Source of the DNA: Euleptes europaea
Lineage: Eukaryota; Chordata; Lepidosauria; Squamata; Sphaerodactylidae
NCBI RefSeq assembly: GCF_029931775.1
Contig: NC_079312.1
Span: forward strand, 131,239,872-131,303,871
Length of the DNA: 64,000 bases
Direction: 5' to 3'
Positions 12,605 through 23,804 of this stretch are shown piece after piece (position 1 is the first letter of the stretch; each line of letters opens with the position of its first letter). The notes below the pieces were generated by a model. That model made no database searches and was not told the origin of the DNA. It saw only the letters and a list, made by a program, of their open reading frames with translations. The position numbers and the translations under genes were made by a program.

Positions 12605-12690
12605 TGGTGGAGCACAGTGGTTAAGTGTGAGGTACCAAACCACTGATTCAAACCTCACCATGGCCATGCCAACTCACTGTTCTCTTACTA
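12605..12690 (+). mobile_element. tRNA-derived SINE head, fragment
   Basis: Shows an A-box-like gcacagtggttaagtg and a B-box-like gattcaaacctc with tRNA spacing, then stops. It resembles the head of the MIR-like SINE at 19955-20258. It is not a functional tRNA gene because no acceptor stem closes. Confidence 0.45.
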
Positions 12691-12725
12691 CTACATATCG
12701 GCAATTTGGAGGAGATAATCCCATC

Positions 12726-12850
12726 CTTCAATTTGCAAGATCTGAGCAAGGCTGTCAAAGATAGGACATTTTGGAGGACTTTCATTCATAGGGTCGCCAT
12801 GAGTCAGAAGCGACTTGACGGCACTTAACACGCACACACACACACACAAT
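12726..12850 (+). mobile_element. BovB (RTE) LINE 3' end
   Basis: Encodes the end of BovB ORF2 (LSKAVKDRTFWRTFIH-type frame) and continues through gccatgagtcagaagcgact to a CA microsatellite tail at about 12829-12848. The reverse-oriented copy at 43023-43240 overlaps it for over 100 bp. Confidence 0.8.
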
Positions 12851-13079
12851 CCCATCCTGCTTTGCAGTGTCATTTTTAGGACTGTTAGTGACATGTTTGC
12901 AAAGCACTCTGATTTTTTTTTTTAAAAAAAGCGCTATGAAATGCTATTATTAATTATCACCACGGATGGCAGATCAGCGAACCCAGGAAGCAGAAACCCA
13001 AGCGAAAGCTCTATGTAGTCCAGATGTATCTAGAACCGAAGCTTGACAACAGAAGCTTGACAACATCTTCAAAAGAATC

Positions 13080-13625
13080 AAGCAACATCTCCTTGATGTA
13101 GAATTGCAGAATTTTAACCCAGCTCTTCCCCCCATCTGTTCTCCCGCGGCCCTAGGCCTTAATAATGGATCGGGCAAAATGGCTAGGTATCTAGATAACC
13201 TAGAGATACCTTCTCAACGCCGCGCTTTTCTATTAGCTAGGGTTAACGCATTCCCATCTGGGATGCTCTTAGGCCAATACCTTCAGATCCCTAGACATGA
13301 ACGCTTGTGCACATGCGGTTTAAATTTGTTGGATACAATCAACCACATCCTTTCAGATTGCCCCTTCTATGTGACTCTGCGGGACAAACTGCTATTTACT
13401 TTGCTCCAGTACAAGAGATACAGGAGTCATGGCGGGAAATGCAAATTTCTCTTGAGTGATCACGATCCTAAAATTACGACTACCGTGGCTGAATTTCTTA
13501 CAGGAGTTCTTAAAGAACAAGAAAAGTTTCATTAACCCGACTTGTAACTTCTATGTCTTGCCCTTCGGAGGTATATTGTTGTTTTATCTCCGTCTTTTGG
13601 TAGGCCAATAAAGGTTAAAGAAATG
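13080..13625 (+). mobile_element. LINE ORF2 C-terminal domain, intact frame
   Basis: A 143-residue open frame (13104-13535) reads RRAFLLARVNAFPSGMLLG, then CTCGLNLLDTINHILSDCPF. This is a LINE C-terminal domain with a zinc-knuckle-like C-x-C-x8-9-H-x4-C motif. It is followed by a short 3' UTR ending ggccaataaaggttaaag. Strongly 5'-truncated. The frame is better kept than in the relatives at 9460 and 36225, so it is probably younger. The clade is undecided; a Vingi, L2 or R4-like assignment would need a phylogeny. Confidence 0.7.
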
Positions 13626-13789
13626 GAAATGGACAACAGTCGCTTCACTGTCCTCGCGTCCTCCCACCACCGGCCAGTAGCCCAAGGGAAGGCTCCAACT
13701 TGGGAGGGCCGCCCTCTTCTGAGGACCTTTCTGTTGCCTCGCGGGCTCCCGAAAGTCCCTTTAAGCGGAAAACCAACCCTTAACCAAAC

Positions 13790-14350
13790 GCATTATTTGT
13801 TACCGGAGTGGCCCTGAGCGCAAAGCCGGGTAATGACGGCCGGGCTTCCCGCCGCCTCTCGGCTCCGACTCGCCCCCTCCAGAAGCCGCTTTCCCTCCAA
13901 GCGAGCCGGCGGCGCGGGCTGCCTTCCTTACGCGCACGCGCGGTTTGCCTCAGAAACCTGTTTCCCGGGGGGGGGGAGGTGGAGCGTGCTGCTAAGAGTA
14001 AACCGTTTCAAATGCACGGGGGGGAGGGGGGGGAAGGACGCTCCTTACCAGCCGTCGGCCTCATTCTGAGAGTTCACCGCCCCCGCCCCCTTCTGGAGCA
14101 GCGCCTGCATTCCTCCAGGTCGCCTAGAGCGGCCGCTTCTCTCAGCCTCTCCTCCGAACGGCCGCCCGGGCTTCCCTGACCCTCGCCGTGGGACTCTATC
14201 GCCGGTGACGCGCGGGGGCCGCCGGTCCCGTCGATCCCCGGGCGCGCGGGGCGTGGCAGGTCCCCCGAGCGCGCTGAGGAAGCGCCGTTCCTCCCGGGAG
14301 AAGAAGAACTCCTTCAGGGTTTGGGGCCACGTGGAAAGCGGGGGGCGGCT
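13790..14350. promoter_or_regulatory. ANKRD40: CpG island, probable ANKRD40 promoter
   Basis: GC- and CpG-rich block in otherwise AT-rich DNA, overlapping ANKRD40 exon 1. It contains several CG-rich words (ggcgcgggc, cgcgcggttt, gcgcgcgggg). It is the only strong CpG block in the window apart from transposon interiors. Whether it also drives a plus-strand transcript cannot be judged. Confidence 0.7.
14049..14151 (-). CDS. ANKRD40: ANKRD40 exon 1 (partial, apparent frameshift)
   Basis: The end of the exon encodes VNSQNEADGW, matching human VNSQNEVNGW. The donor TG|GTAAGG at 14049/14048 splits the Trp codon completed in exon 2. Just upstream, 14151-14110 encodes ERLREAAALGDLEE, the conserved first ankyrin helix, but in a different frame. 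One base seems to be missing at the junction (GAGGAATGCAG where GAGGAAGTGCAG is expected). The lost base creates an ATG at 14110-14108 in the downstream frame, giving a possible start MQALLQKGAGAVNSQNE. No in-frame ATG precedes ERLREAAAL in the segment read up to the nearest stop. Assembly error, true mutation and use of the new ATG are all possible. Confidence 0.75.
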
Positions 14351-14457
14351 TGCCTTGGTACACGAGGGCATGGATGCCAAGGCCTGTTGCCTTGACAACG
14401 AAGGGATCTGGTGGGCCATTCGGTAAAGGTGGGCCTGTGCCGAATGTTTCAAAATAT

Positions 14458-14535
14458 TAAAAAGGTGACGGTAGTCCCCTGTGCAAGCACCGGGTCATTC
14501 CTGACTCATGGGGTGACGTCACATCCCAACATTTC
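14458..14535 (-). mobile_element. Sauria-type SINE, 3' tail fragment
   Basis: Matches only the 3' portion of the SINE (cctgtgcaagcaccgggtca, ggggtgacgtcacatccc). Lies at the edge of the duplicated block at 14536-14650. Confidence 0.7.
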
Positions 14536-14650
14536 AAGGCACTATATGTGGGATGAAACCATTTGCAAAGCTGTATGATAATGGAACCAGTTTTTGAAAT
14601 AGATACTATGGCTAAGCTGTGCATCGGTGTACAGCCATCTTTGAATTTCA
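14536..14650. repeat. Duplicated 115-bp block next to SINE
   Basis: Nearly identical to 43972-44091 (shared words gggatgaaaccatttgcaaa and gtgtacagccat). In both places it directly abuts the 3' end of a minus-strand Sauria-type SINE, with the same junction tttcatctaaaggtaaagg. No known family recognised. Confidence 0.7.
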
Positions 14651-14944
14651 TCTAAAGGTAAAGGTAGTCCCCTATGCAAGCACCGGGTCATTCCTGACCC
14701 ATTACATCACATCCCGACGTTTTCTAGGCAGACTGTGGGGTGGTTTGCCGTTACCTTCCCCAGTCATCTTCCGTTTACCCCCAGCAAGCTGGGTCCTCAT
14801 TTGACCGACCTCGGAAGGATGGAAGGCTGAGTCAACCTCGAGCTGGCTACCTGGAACCAACTTCCGTCGGGATCGAACTCAGGCCGTGAGCAGAGCTTTT
14901 GACTGCAGTACTGCAGCTTACCACTCTGCCCCATGGGGGCTCTG
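14651..14944 (-). mobile_element. Sauria-type SINE
   Basis: Full-length copy in minus orientation. The complement starts gccccatggggcagagtggt-like with A- and B-box tRNA promoter words (gagttcgatcccgacgg-type) and ends ggggactacctttacctt. About 290 bp. Confidence 0.85.
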
Positions 14945-15159
14945 TTTCAAAATATTACGACGGGCTATTAAACAATGTATAAGTACCCCCATAACCTGAA
15001 CTGGCAGTAACAGAACTCCACACTATCAGTAAGTGAGGGCCAACAGCTGATCTCTGTTTTAGGATCCATGAATATTTTATACTGAGACTTTGTTCTGTGC
15101 TGCCAAGAGTCTGGAATCTCCTTTCTTTGGGGCAAGTGCACCAAATAGTAATTCCTTCT

Positions 15160-15445
15160 TGTGCCCCGTGGCGCAGAGTGGTAAGCTGCAGTACTGCAAT
15201 CAAAAGCTCTGCTCACGACCTGAGTTCGATCCCGACGGAAGTCGGTTTCAGGTAGCCAGCTCGAGGTTGACTCAGCCTTTCATACTTCCGAGATCGGTCA
15301 AATGAGTACCCAGCTTGCTGGGGGTAAAGGGAAGTTGACTGGGGAAGGCACTGGCAAACCACCCCATAAACAAAGTCTGCCACAACATGGGTCAGGAATG
15401 ACCCAGTGCTTGCACAGGGGACCTTTACCCTTTTTTTTTTTTTTT
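15160..15445 (+). mobile_element. Sauria-type SINE
   Basis: Plus-strand copy with tRNA-like head gtggcgcagagtggtaagct, B-box gagttcgatcccgacgg, body ctgggggtaaagggaag, tail gcttgcacaggggaccttta and an 18-20 nt poly-T. Lacks about 20 bp of the gtgacatcac segment present in the copy at 16797. Confidence 0.85.
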
Positions 15446-15636
15446 TTTTTACCTCTTGTGCATACCTCTCCAAGCAAAAAAAAACCCAAAACAGATTTGG
15501 TTGTTGAACACCATTTGAGTTTATTTGATGAAAAATGGCTCTTAACATCCTAAATGTATTTCCCCTAACATTGACAGTGCAGCCCTAAACAGAGTTGCAC
15601 CCTTCTAAGCCACATTGACTTTAATGAACTTAGAAG

Positions 15637-15805
15637 TGTGTAAAGTGCCATCAAGTCAAAGCTGGTTTATGGTGACCCCGTAGGGTTTTCAAGGCAAGAG
15701 ACGTCCTGAGGTGGTTTGCCATTGCCTGCCTCCACATCATGACCCTGGTATTCATTGGAGGTCTCCCATCCAAATACTAACCAGGGCCAACCCTGCACAC
15801 CACCC
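15637..15805 (-). mobile_element. 5S-rRNA-derived SINE
   Basis: The complement carries a decayed 5S rRNA internal control region (ggttagtatttggatgggag) followed by the SINE body aaccacctcaggacgtctct and an end close to BovB (gacttgatggcac). Confidence 0.7.
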
Positions 15806-16796
15806 ATTGTGCTTAGGATGGTACTGTGAGACACTTATGTTAATAGTATTGATTTCTAGATGTTATTCCAGATTTCTTCATTTGTTGTTTCCCTAGATCT
15901 TTCTCACAGAATCTCATTTCATTTGCCATCATTTTCACATGGACTCTTAAGAACTGATAAAGACACAAGGAAGCTCCCTTGAAATAGATGGAGCTCTGTT
16001 TTATTAATTGAACAAATTTCTGCTAAATAGTTTATTGCAAGACTTTTGAAAATAATGTTGCTATGTTTTTGTATTATAAATCTGTATTATATATTATTTT
16101 GCTTTATGCACAAGTACATTACTTCTTCAAAGGAAATTAAAGCACACAGAGTGTGTGCTTCTTAAATCTGTCTATATGTGGAAATTCTCACAATAGGAGA
16201 ATCTTCTCACATGTGCCACTTAAAGCTCCAGTGAAATTTTTGTGATGTTTATACTCTCCTTTCAATGCACTTTTTAAATGTTTTAATTTGTACTGGGTCA
16301 TGCAGCAAAGTGGACTTTCAACTGATTTTCAGTTTTCAACTTTCAGTCACCTTTTGAGTCACCTTAGATCAGATCATGTGCTCTGTGCGAAGTATATGAT
16401 TAATCATCCATCCACATCTACTAGGAGATCTACTATCAGGGAGTTTATAGACTTTCTGGACAAAAAAATGGAAGGTATTTAAAAGCCAGCAAATTTATTA
16501 TGGCATCAGCTTCCATGGAGTAAAACCCATTTCATAAGATGCATGAAGTATAGTAAATAGATGGGTAAAGAGAGAAAATGTAAACAGTGAGGCCAACGTA
16601 CCATAAAATCCAAGGAGTCTGTGACATTGCTATGTTTTAAAATGTATACAAGATAAATGCAATGACCATTCACAACAATAGTAAAAACACATTATTTCTA
16701 GTTTTGCTCTGCTAATCAAACGGCTATAGAAAGACAGAAAAGCATGGTCTAGATTGATTCCTAAACAAATAAAAATAAACCTAATGATCAATTCTA
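15806..16796. other. No recognised feature
   Basis: AT-rich intergenic DNA. I see no gene or repeat here. Confidence 0.45.
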
Positions 16797-17093
16797 GGAG
16801 CCCCATGGCATAGAGTGGTAAGCTGCAGTATTGCAGTCCAAAGCTCTGCTCACAACCTGAGTTTGATCCCGATGGAAGTTGGTTTCAGGTAGCTGGCTCA
16901 AGGTTGACTCAGCCTTCCATCCTTCTGAGGTCGGTGAAATGAGTACCCAGCTTGCTGGGGGTAAAGGGAAGATGACTGGGGAAGGCACTGGCAAACCACC
17001 CCGTAAACAGTCTGCCTAGAAAATGTCAGGATGTGACATCACCCCATGGGTCAGGAATGACCCGGTGCTTGCACAGGGGACCTTTACCTTTAA
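16797..17093 (+). mobile_element. Sauria-type SINE
   Basis: Full-length plus-strand copy from gccccatggcatagagtggt to gcacaggggacctttacctt, with A- and B-box-like promoter words in the tRNA-derived head. Confidence 0.85.
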
Positions 17094-17464
17094 TGATCAA
17101 TTCTAGTTCAGCAATTTTGTGCTGAAGTCCCCCTTTCTTCCACTGAACAATGGTGGCTTGCAGACACCACCCCCTCCCAGCAGAGTGTCCTCAGAGGCTG
17201 AAGTATTCTTTTACTGATTTCTGAATTTTACCACCATTTCAATGTCAGATTTGTGTCAGACAAACCTCTTTGCTCTATGTAGAGACTACAGACTAAAGAA
17301 ATGGTGAAGAGTCTCAGCTGGAGGAGAATTTTAGGAGAAGCCTTCATTAAAAAATAGATATAAATGAGCAGCAATGTCCTCAATACAGGGACCTGACTCT
17401 TTGCTTATATTATTTTGTAATGTATCATATGCATTAGCTGCCTGACTCGCTTGTCAGAGCTTGG

Positions 17465-17585
17465 AAACGAAACAGGGTTGGCCATGGTTAGTATTAGGAT
17501 GGGATTCCACCAGGGAGACCAGGGTTGCTTTGCAGAGGAAAGCAATGGCGAACCACTTCTGCTCATCTCAAGAGGGGTTTCATGT
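17465..17585 (+). mobile_element. 5S-rRNA-derived SINE, decayed
   Basis: Retains gttagtattaggatgggatt from the 5S control region and the body word ttgctttgcagaggaaagca. More diverged than the copy at 55295. Confidence 0.55.
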
Positions 17586-18129
17586 GCACTGATGCTACCA
17601 TATTGATGAAAGAACAACTGTAACTATAACGGAGCTATGGTGATGCCTTGTGTGAGAGAGGTGTGGAAGTTTACCTTGGAGTCTTTTGTATGCAGAGCAT
17701 TTGCAAGTCACTTCATCATCAAGACACTAGAGGGCACAATTGAACAATAAAAGAGCTGCGGAGCCAGCCTTGCTGTTTTGCAGATAAATGTTGAAAGGTT
17801 TTCATGTGCTTTTCCAGAGGTGGCCGGGGTGGGTGATGGGTGGGGTGGGGGGGAGACATCTGCCTCAAAACAGTTTACTAATGTTGCTATAATATCATGA
17901 CCCACTGTAAAAATGATGTAAAATGTTATATGTCATTATTTCCAAGCCTGTTCAATTATTTTAAGAAGCCAGACTCATCACAGTTTAATATTTGAGGATA
18001 ATGGTATTCTTAAGTTACTTTGGAGGATGATGATGTACATTTGATCGGGACTCATATACAGCCTGTTGTCTTTCTCTCTGCCTTGCTTCAATGCTTGGTT
18101 TTTGGAATATAACTTTTAGTAAATAAAAG
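17586..18129. other. No recognised feature
   Basis: Intergenic sequence without a recognisable element. Confidence 0.4.
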
Positions 18130-18495
18130 GTAAAGTGGCCATCAAGTCACAACCGACTTGTGGCCAAACCCATCCTAGGGTTTTCAAGGCAAGAGATAAG
18201 CAGAGGTGGTTTGTAGGGTTGCCAACCTCCAGGTACTAGCTGAAGATCTCCTGCTATTACAACTGATCTCCAGCTGATTCTCCAGTTCCCCTAGAGAAAG
18301 TGGCTGCTTTGGCCTCTATGGCATTTAAGTCCCTCCCCAAACCCCACCCTCCTCAGGCTCCGCCCCAAAACCCTCCCACTGGTGGTGAAGAGGGACCTGG
18401 CAACCGTAGTGGTTTGTCATTGCATTCTTCCGCGCTGCAACCTTGGTCTTCCTTGGCCATCTCCCATACAAGTACTAACCATGGCCAAATTCATT
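18130..18495 (-). mobile_element. 5S-rRNA-derived SINE split by a MITE
   Basis: The SINE runs from gtggccatcaagtcacaacc to ccatacaagtactaaccatg on the plus strand and is interrupted at 18214-18408 by a hAT MITE. The 8-bp word GTGGTTTG stands on both sides of the insertion. Confidence 0.75.
18214..18408 (+). mobile_element. tagggttgcc hAT MITE
   Basis: Termini TAGGGTTGCCA and (T)GGCAACCGTA are inverted repeats. The perfect 8-bp duplication GTGGTTTG (18206-18213, 18409-18416) assigns it to the hAT superfamily. Non-autonomous: about 200 bp, no coding capacity. Confidence 0.85.
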
Positions 18496-18499
18496 TAAT

Positions 18500-19285
18500 A
18501 AATGGGGATGACCTTTTCTTTTTAAAAAAATCCATATGCACATGTTTTTTAGAAGTCAAGCTGTTATAAAGTTACCACTTTTTTCCACTTGTCCATTTTA
18601 AAAGTATATGGATGCATTGAAATTTGGTAGAAGACATTTTCCCCATTTCTCATCTCTATACCAAACAAACATCTGCTAAGTTTCTGGTGTCAGTAAAAGT
18701 CACAGCAGCAGAGGTGGGGAAAATATGGCAGCCCCATGTTTGAAGGAATCTGACATTCATGAATAAAAGATTACTGCTTTTGCTGGCAGAGAAATTAAAA
18801 AAAACCTAAACATCAACCAGATAATCCAAGAAAGTGGATGATGGATGGGAACTCTGCAAATGTTCTTTCACTCATAAATTTATAAAATTTGAAATAATTT
18901 ATGGGAACCATTGCAAATTTTAAAACATTATCTCGTCATAATTTCATCACCAGAAGATGATATCTTGGGCCTTGTTCACACAACTGTGATCACTAATCTC
19001 TGCACTCTTCCGCATTCATATTATTTAAATAAAACTAGCAGCTACTTTCTGCCAGAGCAGCAACACTGAATACATGAATCATGATTCTATTGATAGATAT
19101 AGATTAGAGAAATAGATATATAGAGACTCTTTTTGGCTTTGGACATCTTCTTGCATCTTTCCCACAATCGCAGCTATTTGAACTAGTGTGTCCTTGATTC
19201 ATACGTTACATTACTCTAACTATATGCCTTTGATATTAAGTGGGAGGGATTGGACCAGGGCTAATGAGAGGAAGGACTAAAGGTC
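18500..19285. other. No recognised feature
   Basis: AT-rich intergenic sequence. Confidence 0.4.
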
Positions 19286-19310
19286 CATAATTCTAATGTC
19301 CCTGGGGGTC

Positions 19311-19737
19311 CAAGGTACTGTATTGCTAAGAGGCAAAGAGGTTCTCTTCCACTAAGGGATTTGAAGGCATTAAGCATACCAGCAGCGGTGAAGGAAAACA
19401 GGTTTATTGAAATCTCTATAGTGACGAGATATCAACAAGTCACAAGAATAAAAAGAATAAAACTAAGAATATACCCATGCCCCTGCTGCAACAGGAACCT
19501 TGAAGAATGACAGCCTGAACCTCAGGAGTATGCCCGCTGTCATTCTTGGGGGTTCCTCTTGCAGAAGGGGTGTGGGCATATTCTTTGTTTTATTCTTTGT
19601 TTATTCTTGTAACTTGTTGATATCGCATCACTATAGAGATTTCAATAAACCTGTTTTCCTTCACCGCTGCTAGTGTGCTTATTGCCTTCAAACCCCTTAG
19701 TGGAAAGGTGCCTCTTGGCAATACAGGTACCTCTAAT
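19311..19737. repeat. Long inverted repeat, foldback element
   Basis: Two arms of about 210 bp face each other with only a few unpaired bases between. The best segment is agcagcggtgaaggaaaaca...tcaacaag on the left and its complement at 19610-19675; similarity continues outward to ggtactgtattgc and its complement. The word TCTAATG occurs at both flanks. Could be a palindromic DNA transposon or a foldback retroelement. Confidence 0.65.
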
Positions 19738-19738
19738 G

Positions 19739-19800
19739 CAGCGGTTCCCAGCCTTTTTGGTATGGTGACCCACAAATCTAAACTTACTTTGTACATGGTT
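19739..19800 (+). mobile_element. hAT-like terminal fragment
   Basis: CAGCGGTTCCCAGCCTTTTT resembles the CAGTGGTTCCCAACC terminus at 33864. Only one end is visible. Confidence 0.4.
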
Positions 19801-19954
19801 GGCCCAGGTTCTTTAGTATCCTAGGCAAATTATGCTTGGCACCCACCTATTCCATCATTCTATTTTCTATAGTGCCCAACAGGATGTTTTTGAAAAAACA
19901 ACCAGCTTCACAAAAAGTGTGCAGCTATCCTCCGCTATGAAGAAGATGAATTGG

Positions 19955-20258
19955 TTTTTATATGCTGACTTTCTCTACCACTTAAGGAAGAATCAAACTG
20001 GTTTACAATCACCTTCCCCTCCCCACAACAGACACCCTGTGAGGTAGGTGGGGCTGAGAGAGCTCTGAGAGAGCTCTAAAAGAGCTGTGACTTGCCCAAG
20101 GTCACCCAGCTGGCTTCATGTGTAGGAGTTGGGAAAACCAACCCAGTTCACCAGATTAGCGTCCGCCGCTCATGTGGAGGAGTGGGGAATTGAACCCAGT
20201 TGGCCAGATCAGAGTCTACCGCTCAAACCCCCGCGCTTAACCACTACACCATGCTGGC
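19955..20258 (-). mobile_element. MIR-like (CORE) SINE
   Basis: On the minus strand it starts with a tRNA-like head (gtgtagtggttaagcgcg, B-box-like gttcaattcccc), followed by the CORE segment word tgaccttgggcaagtcaca, and ends in a region like the MIR/L2 tail. About 300 bp. Confidence 0.7.
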
Positions 20259-23200
20259 ACAGGTTCCCTTCCTGCAAGGAGAGCAAACCTGTCAAGTCTG
20301 TTCACCCTCTGCACTAGTTAATTATACAATGTTCTTTTCTTAGGCAGTCGGATTTTCCCACTCACATACGTTGGTGTAGGAGAGGATTAGTGGAGTGTTT
20401 ACTTGACTCCTGGTTGCTGCCTGCCACCACTGCTTTGCTCCCTGGGCTTGAATGACCCAATCTTCTTAAAACAACTAGTACTCATGCATGGTGCATTTCA
20501 AAAGCAAACCTGCCAGCTCACATGAACTATTTATTCTTTTGTGTTTCTTTCCCCTATTTTTGGTTAGTATTTTGTTCCCAGTCCTGTTCATTATACAGTC
20601 TGTCTAAGGTTTGAAAAGGCCTATGTCTAGATAGGATTCCTCTCAGGGTGCAATAAATGTACATTGTATCTGTCTTGAATGTGGAATCTATCTGATTTGA
20701 CAAACCCATTCCAATGTAAACTTTAAAAAAAAGTTTCCACTAAAGAGGGCATCATCTCAATTGTTATAGCATACTCCGGAGTGAAGATTGATTGGGAAGA
20801 TAAGGGAAAATTGCGTGGGCCTCAAATATCTGAGGATAATAATAATAGTTATAATTATTATTTTTGATTTGTAAAGCACATCTTAAAAAGGAACAGTATA
20901 ATGCTTATTTTTACTCAGAATTTAAGGGTCAAGGTACATGTGAATGTTGTGTGAATGTTTTATTTTCACTGTGTGGGGCAGAAAATTACATAGGGAGGAG
21001 GGGTTTTTCCTATCATCCCACCTGCTTCTTGCCCTCTGGGCAAATGATAAAGTTACCCAGTTTGGGGGAGTGATTTGGAAAGGAAAAATTGCCTGCAGTG
21101 AAAGAGTTAAGTATGCCCTCCTCCTGGTATGATCATCTGTTCCAGATGGCAGCTTCCTGCAGTTGATTGGTTTCAAAAAACCCAAAACTAAAGGGAAACA
21201 TCTATACTACCAAGCATCATGTGCAAGTCTAAAGAAAGAAGGGAGAAAGGATGACAACAGAACAAAGAAAAATATCCAGTATAAGATAATTATGTGAAGT
21301 GTTTATTTTGTAAGCGCAGGTTTATTTTATGAGGTTTTGTGCAATTGTCAACTTGTATACCTTTCCAACTCAAGCATAAGTCATAATGAGTATGTCTTGC
21401 TGGAAATCAGATATAACATGCTTTTTAAAGAAAGGGTAGGTAAAAAAAATTCAGCCGTCCTATGTTTGTTGAAATATATGAAGTCTGTTAGTCTGCCCAC
21501 CGCAAGCAGACTGATATCCTCTGGAGCCATCACTCAGTCCCTCCTCTTACCCAGAGAGCTCTGGCTGCTGAGTGATGAGGACTGCTGCTGCTCTTCCACT
21601 TATTCTTCTGACATCCTCCCCTTGCCTGTTGTCCGGCTCATCCTTCCTTCTGAAAGCAGACGTCCATCATTCCTTCCTTCATCTCTTGCCATTCTTGAGC
21701 AGTAGAGGCACCTGCTATAACAGGGAAGGAAATATCTCCTCTTACAGCAGAATGTGCATTGGCAAAAGCATATAAACGCAAGAACTGCAACCAAACCCAG
21801 AAAACGAACTTTTCCTAGTGGCAGATGATCTATTCTAAAAACAGGCAGGGATACCACATACCAGACCATCTAAAAGTCAGTAACAGCCACTCAGGCAATT
21901 CTGCATCTTTGCTCTGTACTGTGAGCTAAATAGACTCTGGATTGTAATAGCCTCACATATACTATGAATTTTGAACAGACTGTTTTAAGATGCACACGGG
22001 GATTGCTCAGTATACGCAGCCATTATGACTTCAACTTCAACTGACCAAGGCGTATGCTAATGCTCTTTCAGAAGACACTTCAGATAAATGCTGTATCATG
22101 GAGAATCTGGCCTGATCCTACAAATCTTTACTCATTCAAGTAGTCCATGCAAAAAAAAAATAATTAACAGATGTTAAGTGTATACACCCAAAGAGTAGCA
22201 GAACAAAGACCACGTATTATGATTCTCAAGCCAAACGTTCATGGGTGTAGTGTTGATCCCACAGTGACATGTATATGTTTTTGCAGGGGTCACACCTACC
22301 AGGCAGATTGCTCCTATGGTCCCACCTATGCCAGCAGCTGCTATGCTGTAGATACACTGGCATTTTGCATCAGTCAGTGGCATCAGTCAATGACCAGTAA
22401 TGGCAGGGAAGCCATGATGACATCAGAGAACTCATGCTACCTTCCCCAGAATTGCTCAAACATATTCCCAGGAAGAGCCCACAGAGCCTCCATTCCTGAG
22501 TGCCCACAGTCCACTACCTAGAAGGATAGCAGCTGATACAGCCATAAGTTCCAGGTGTCAGGACTTTGCTCATACAAGGATACACACTCCTTGGCGTCCC
22601 AAACACAGTCAACAGCAAATGCTTTTGCCAGGGAAAATAAGCCAGCAGCAGGCAGAGAAGGAAGGACTGCCGTTCCAGTCACAACAACTCAACCATTCCA
22701 TAATGTCCTTTCACTCAAGTCCCCATGAGCACCTGTATATGCAGTTTTGCAGAGACATGGGGAGAAATGTTGTCACACCATGTTGCATGTGTGATTTGTA
22801 TTCTGTTGCTTCTGGTGGCAGTCCCATCACTGGCTCCTGAGTTAGCCAGAATCCTGTCTTCCTACATGCCTGTGGAAGCAGAGAAGGAAGTGTGGTCTTT
22901 GAAATTATTCAAATAGGAGTATTTTTGCTTTCACTATCTCTTTTTCTGGAATAACATTACACTATCTCATCAGAGACAGATCTGGCTCCCACATGAGCGT
23001 AAGCTCTGAATTAAACCCTGCTCTTCCCCTCCATGCCCCTGACTCCAACCAAATTATCTCCAACCAAATCATCAGTTACACTGATGGTAGGTCAATTCTA
23101 GATTACGTTCCGTATGCCACCATAACTTCTCCTCCTAGGACAGTGGAATTTGGTAGTGACCCTCCTATACCCGACCCAGCCTATGAATCAGGGATAGGCT

Positions 23201-23336
23201 GACATTGTTAATTTCTCTTTGGTTTAGTTTTTAATGGTTAATACTTTCTGAGCTACAGGCTCTCACACAGCCACAGGAACATGACAGGGACCCCACAGGA
23301 AGTACAGTAGTATTCACATTTTGCACATGAAGTCTT
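20259..23336. other. No recognised feature
   Basis: Intergenic DNA. Short open frames occur on both strands, but none has a recognisable domain or splice context. Confidence 0.4.
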
Positions 23337-23678
23337 AGGCCATTTATGCAGGAGTATTTAGCTCGCAATCCCTGCGGGACTGCTTTGAGGCTTCATTTGC
23401 ATTATTCATGATTTTACCGACCTTCAGAAGTGACTTTTCTCTTGCCTTGTTCTTTCCCTGCAGTTCTAGGATGCTGTTTTATAATGAATTTAAACTCTGC
23501 TTCGAGCCAAGTGCGACACAAATTCCCGCCATTTCCATGCATAGCCCCAACTTTGGGTTTCTCTCCCCACACCCATTCTGGCATCTCCCTCCCACATGTC
23601 TGTCCCTCTCATTCAATCCCTTCCCTCAAAGCAAAGCACAAAAGAGAGAGTAAAACCTTAATGAAATGTGCAGGAAGA

Positions 23679-23799
23679 CACCAACCAAAGAGAGGTTGGA
23701 AGGCAGCTCCTGGCAGGGAGCTGTTGAAGAATGGTGGGGAGGAATACCCAGCTTTGCAAAAGAACATGCACAGACAGGAAGCAGTCATTTTAAGAGCTG
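23679..23799 (+). repeat. Duplicated 121-bp block, copy A
   Basis: Shares about 120 bp with 30015-30135 at high identity (word ggcagggagctgttgaagaa). In both copies one frame stays open and reads KRGWKAA..RELLKNGGEEYPALQ. Family unknown. Confidence 0.6.
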
Positions 23800-23804
23800 A
23801 CCCG

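Noticed and set aside
13808-14179. Plus-strand 123-residue open frame in the CpG block
   Set aside because: High GC lowers stop frequency, the peptide is Arg/Ser/Pro-rich, and the region is the antisense of ANKRD40 exon 1.
12605-20258. tRNA genes suggested by A-box and B-box words
   Set aside because: These belong to SINE heads. None folds into a complete cloverleaf with a closed acceptor stem.
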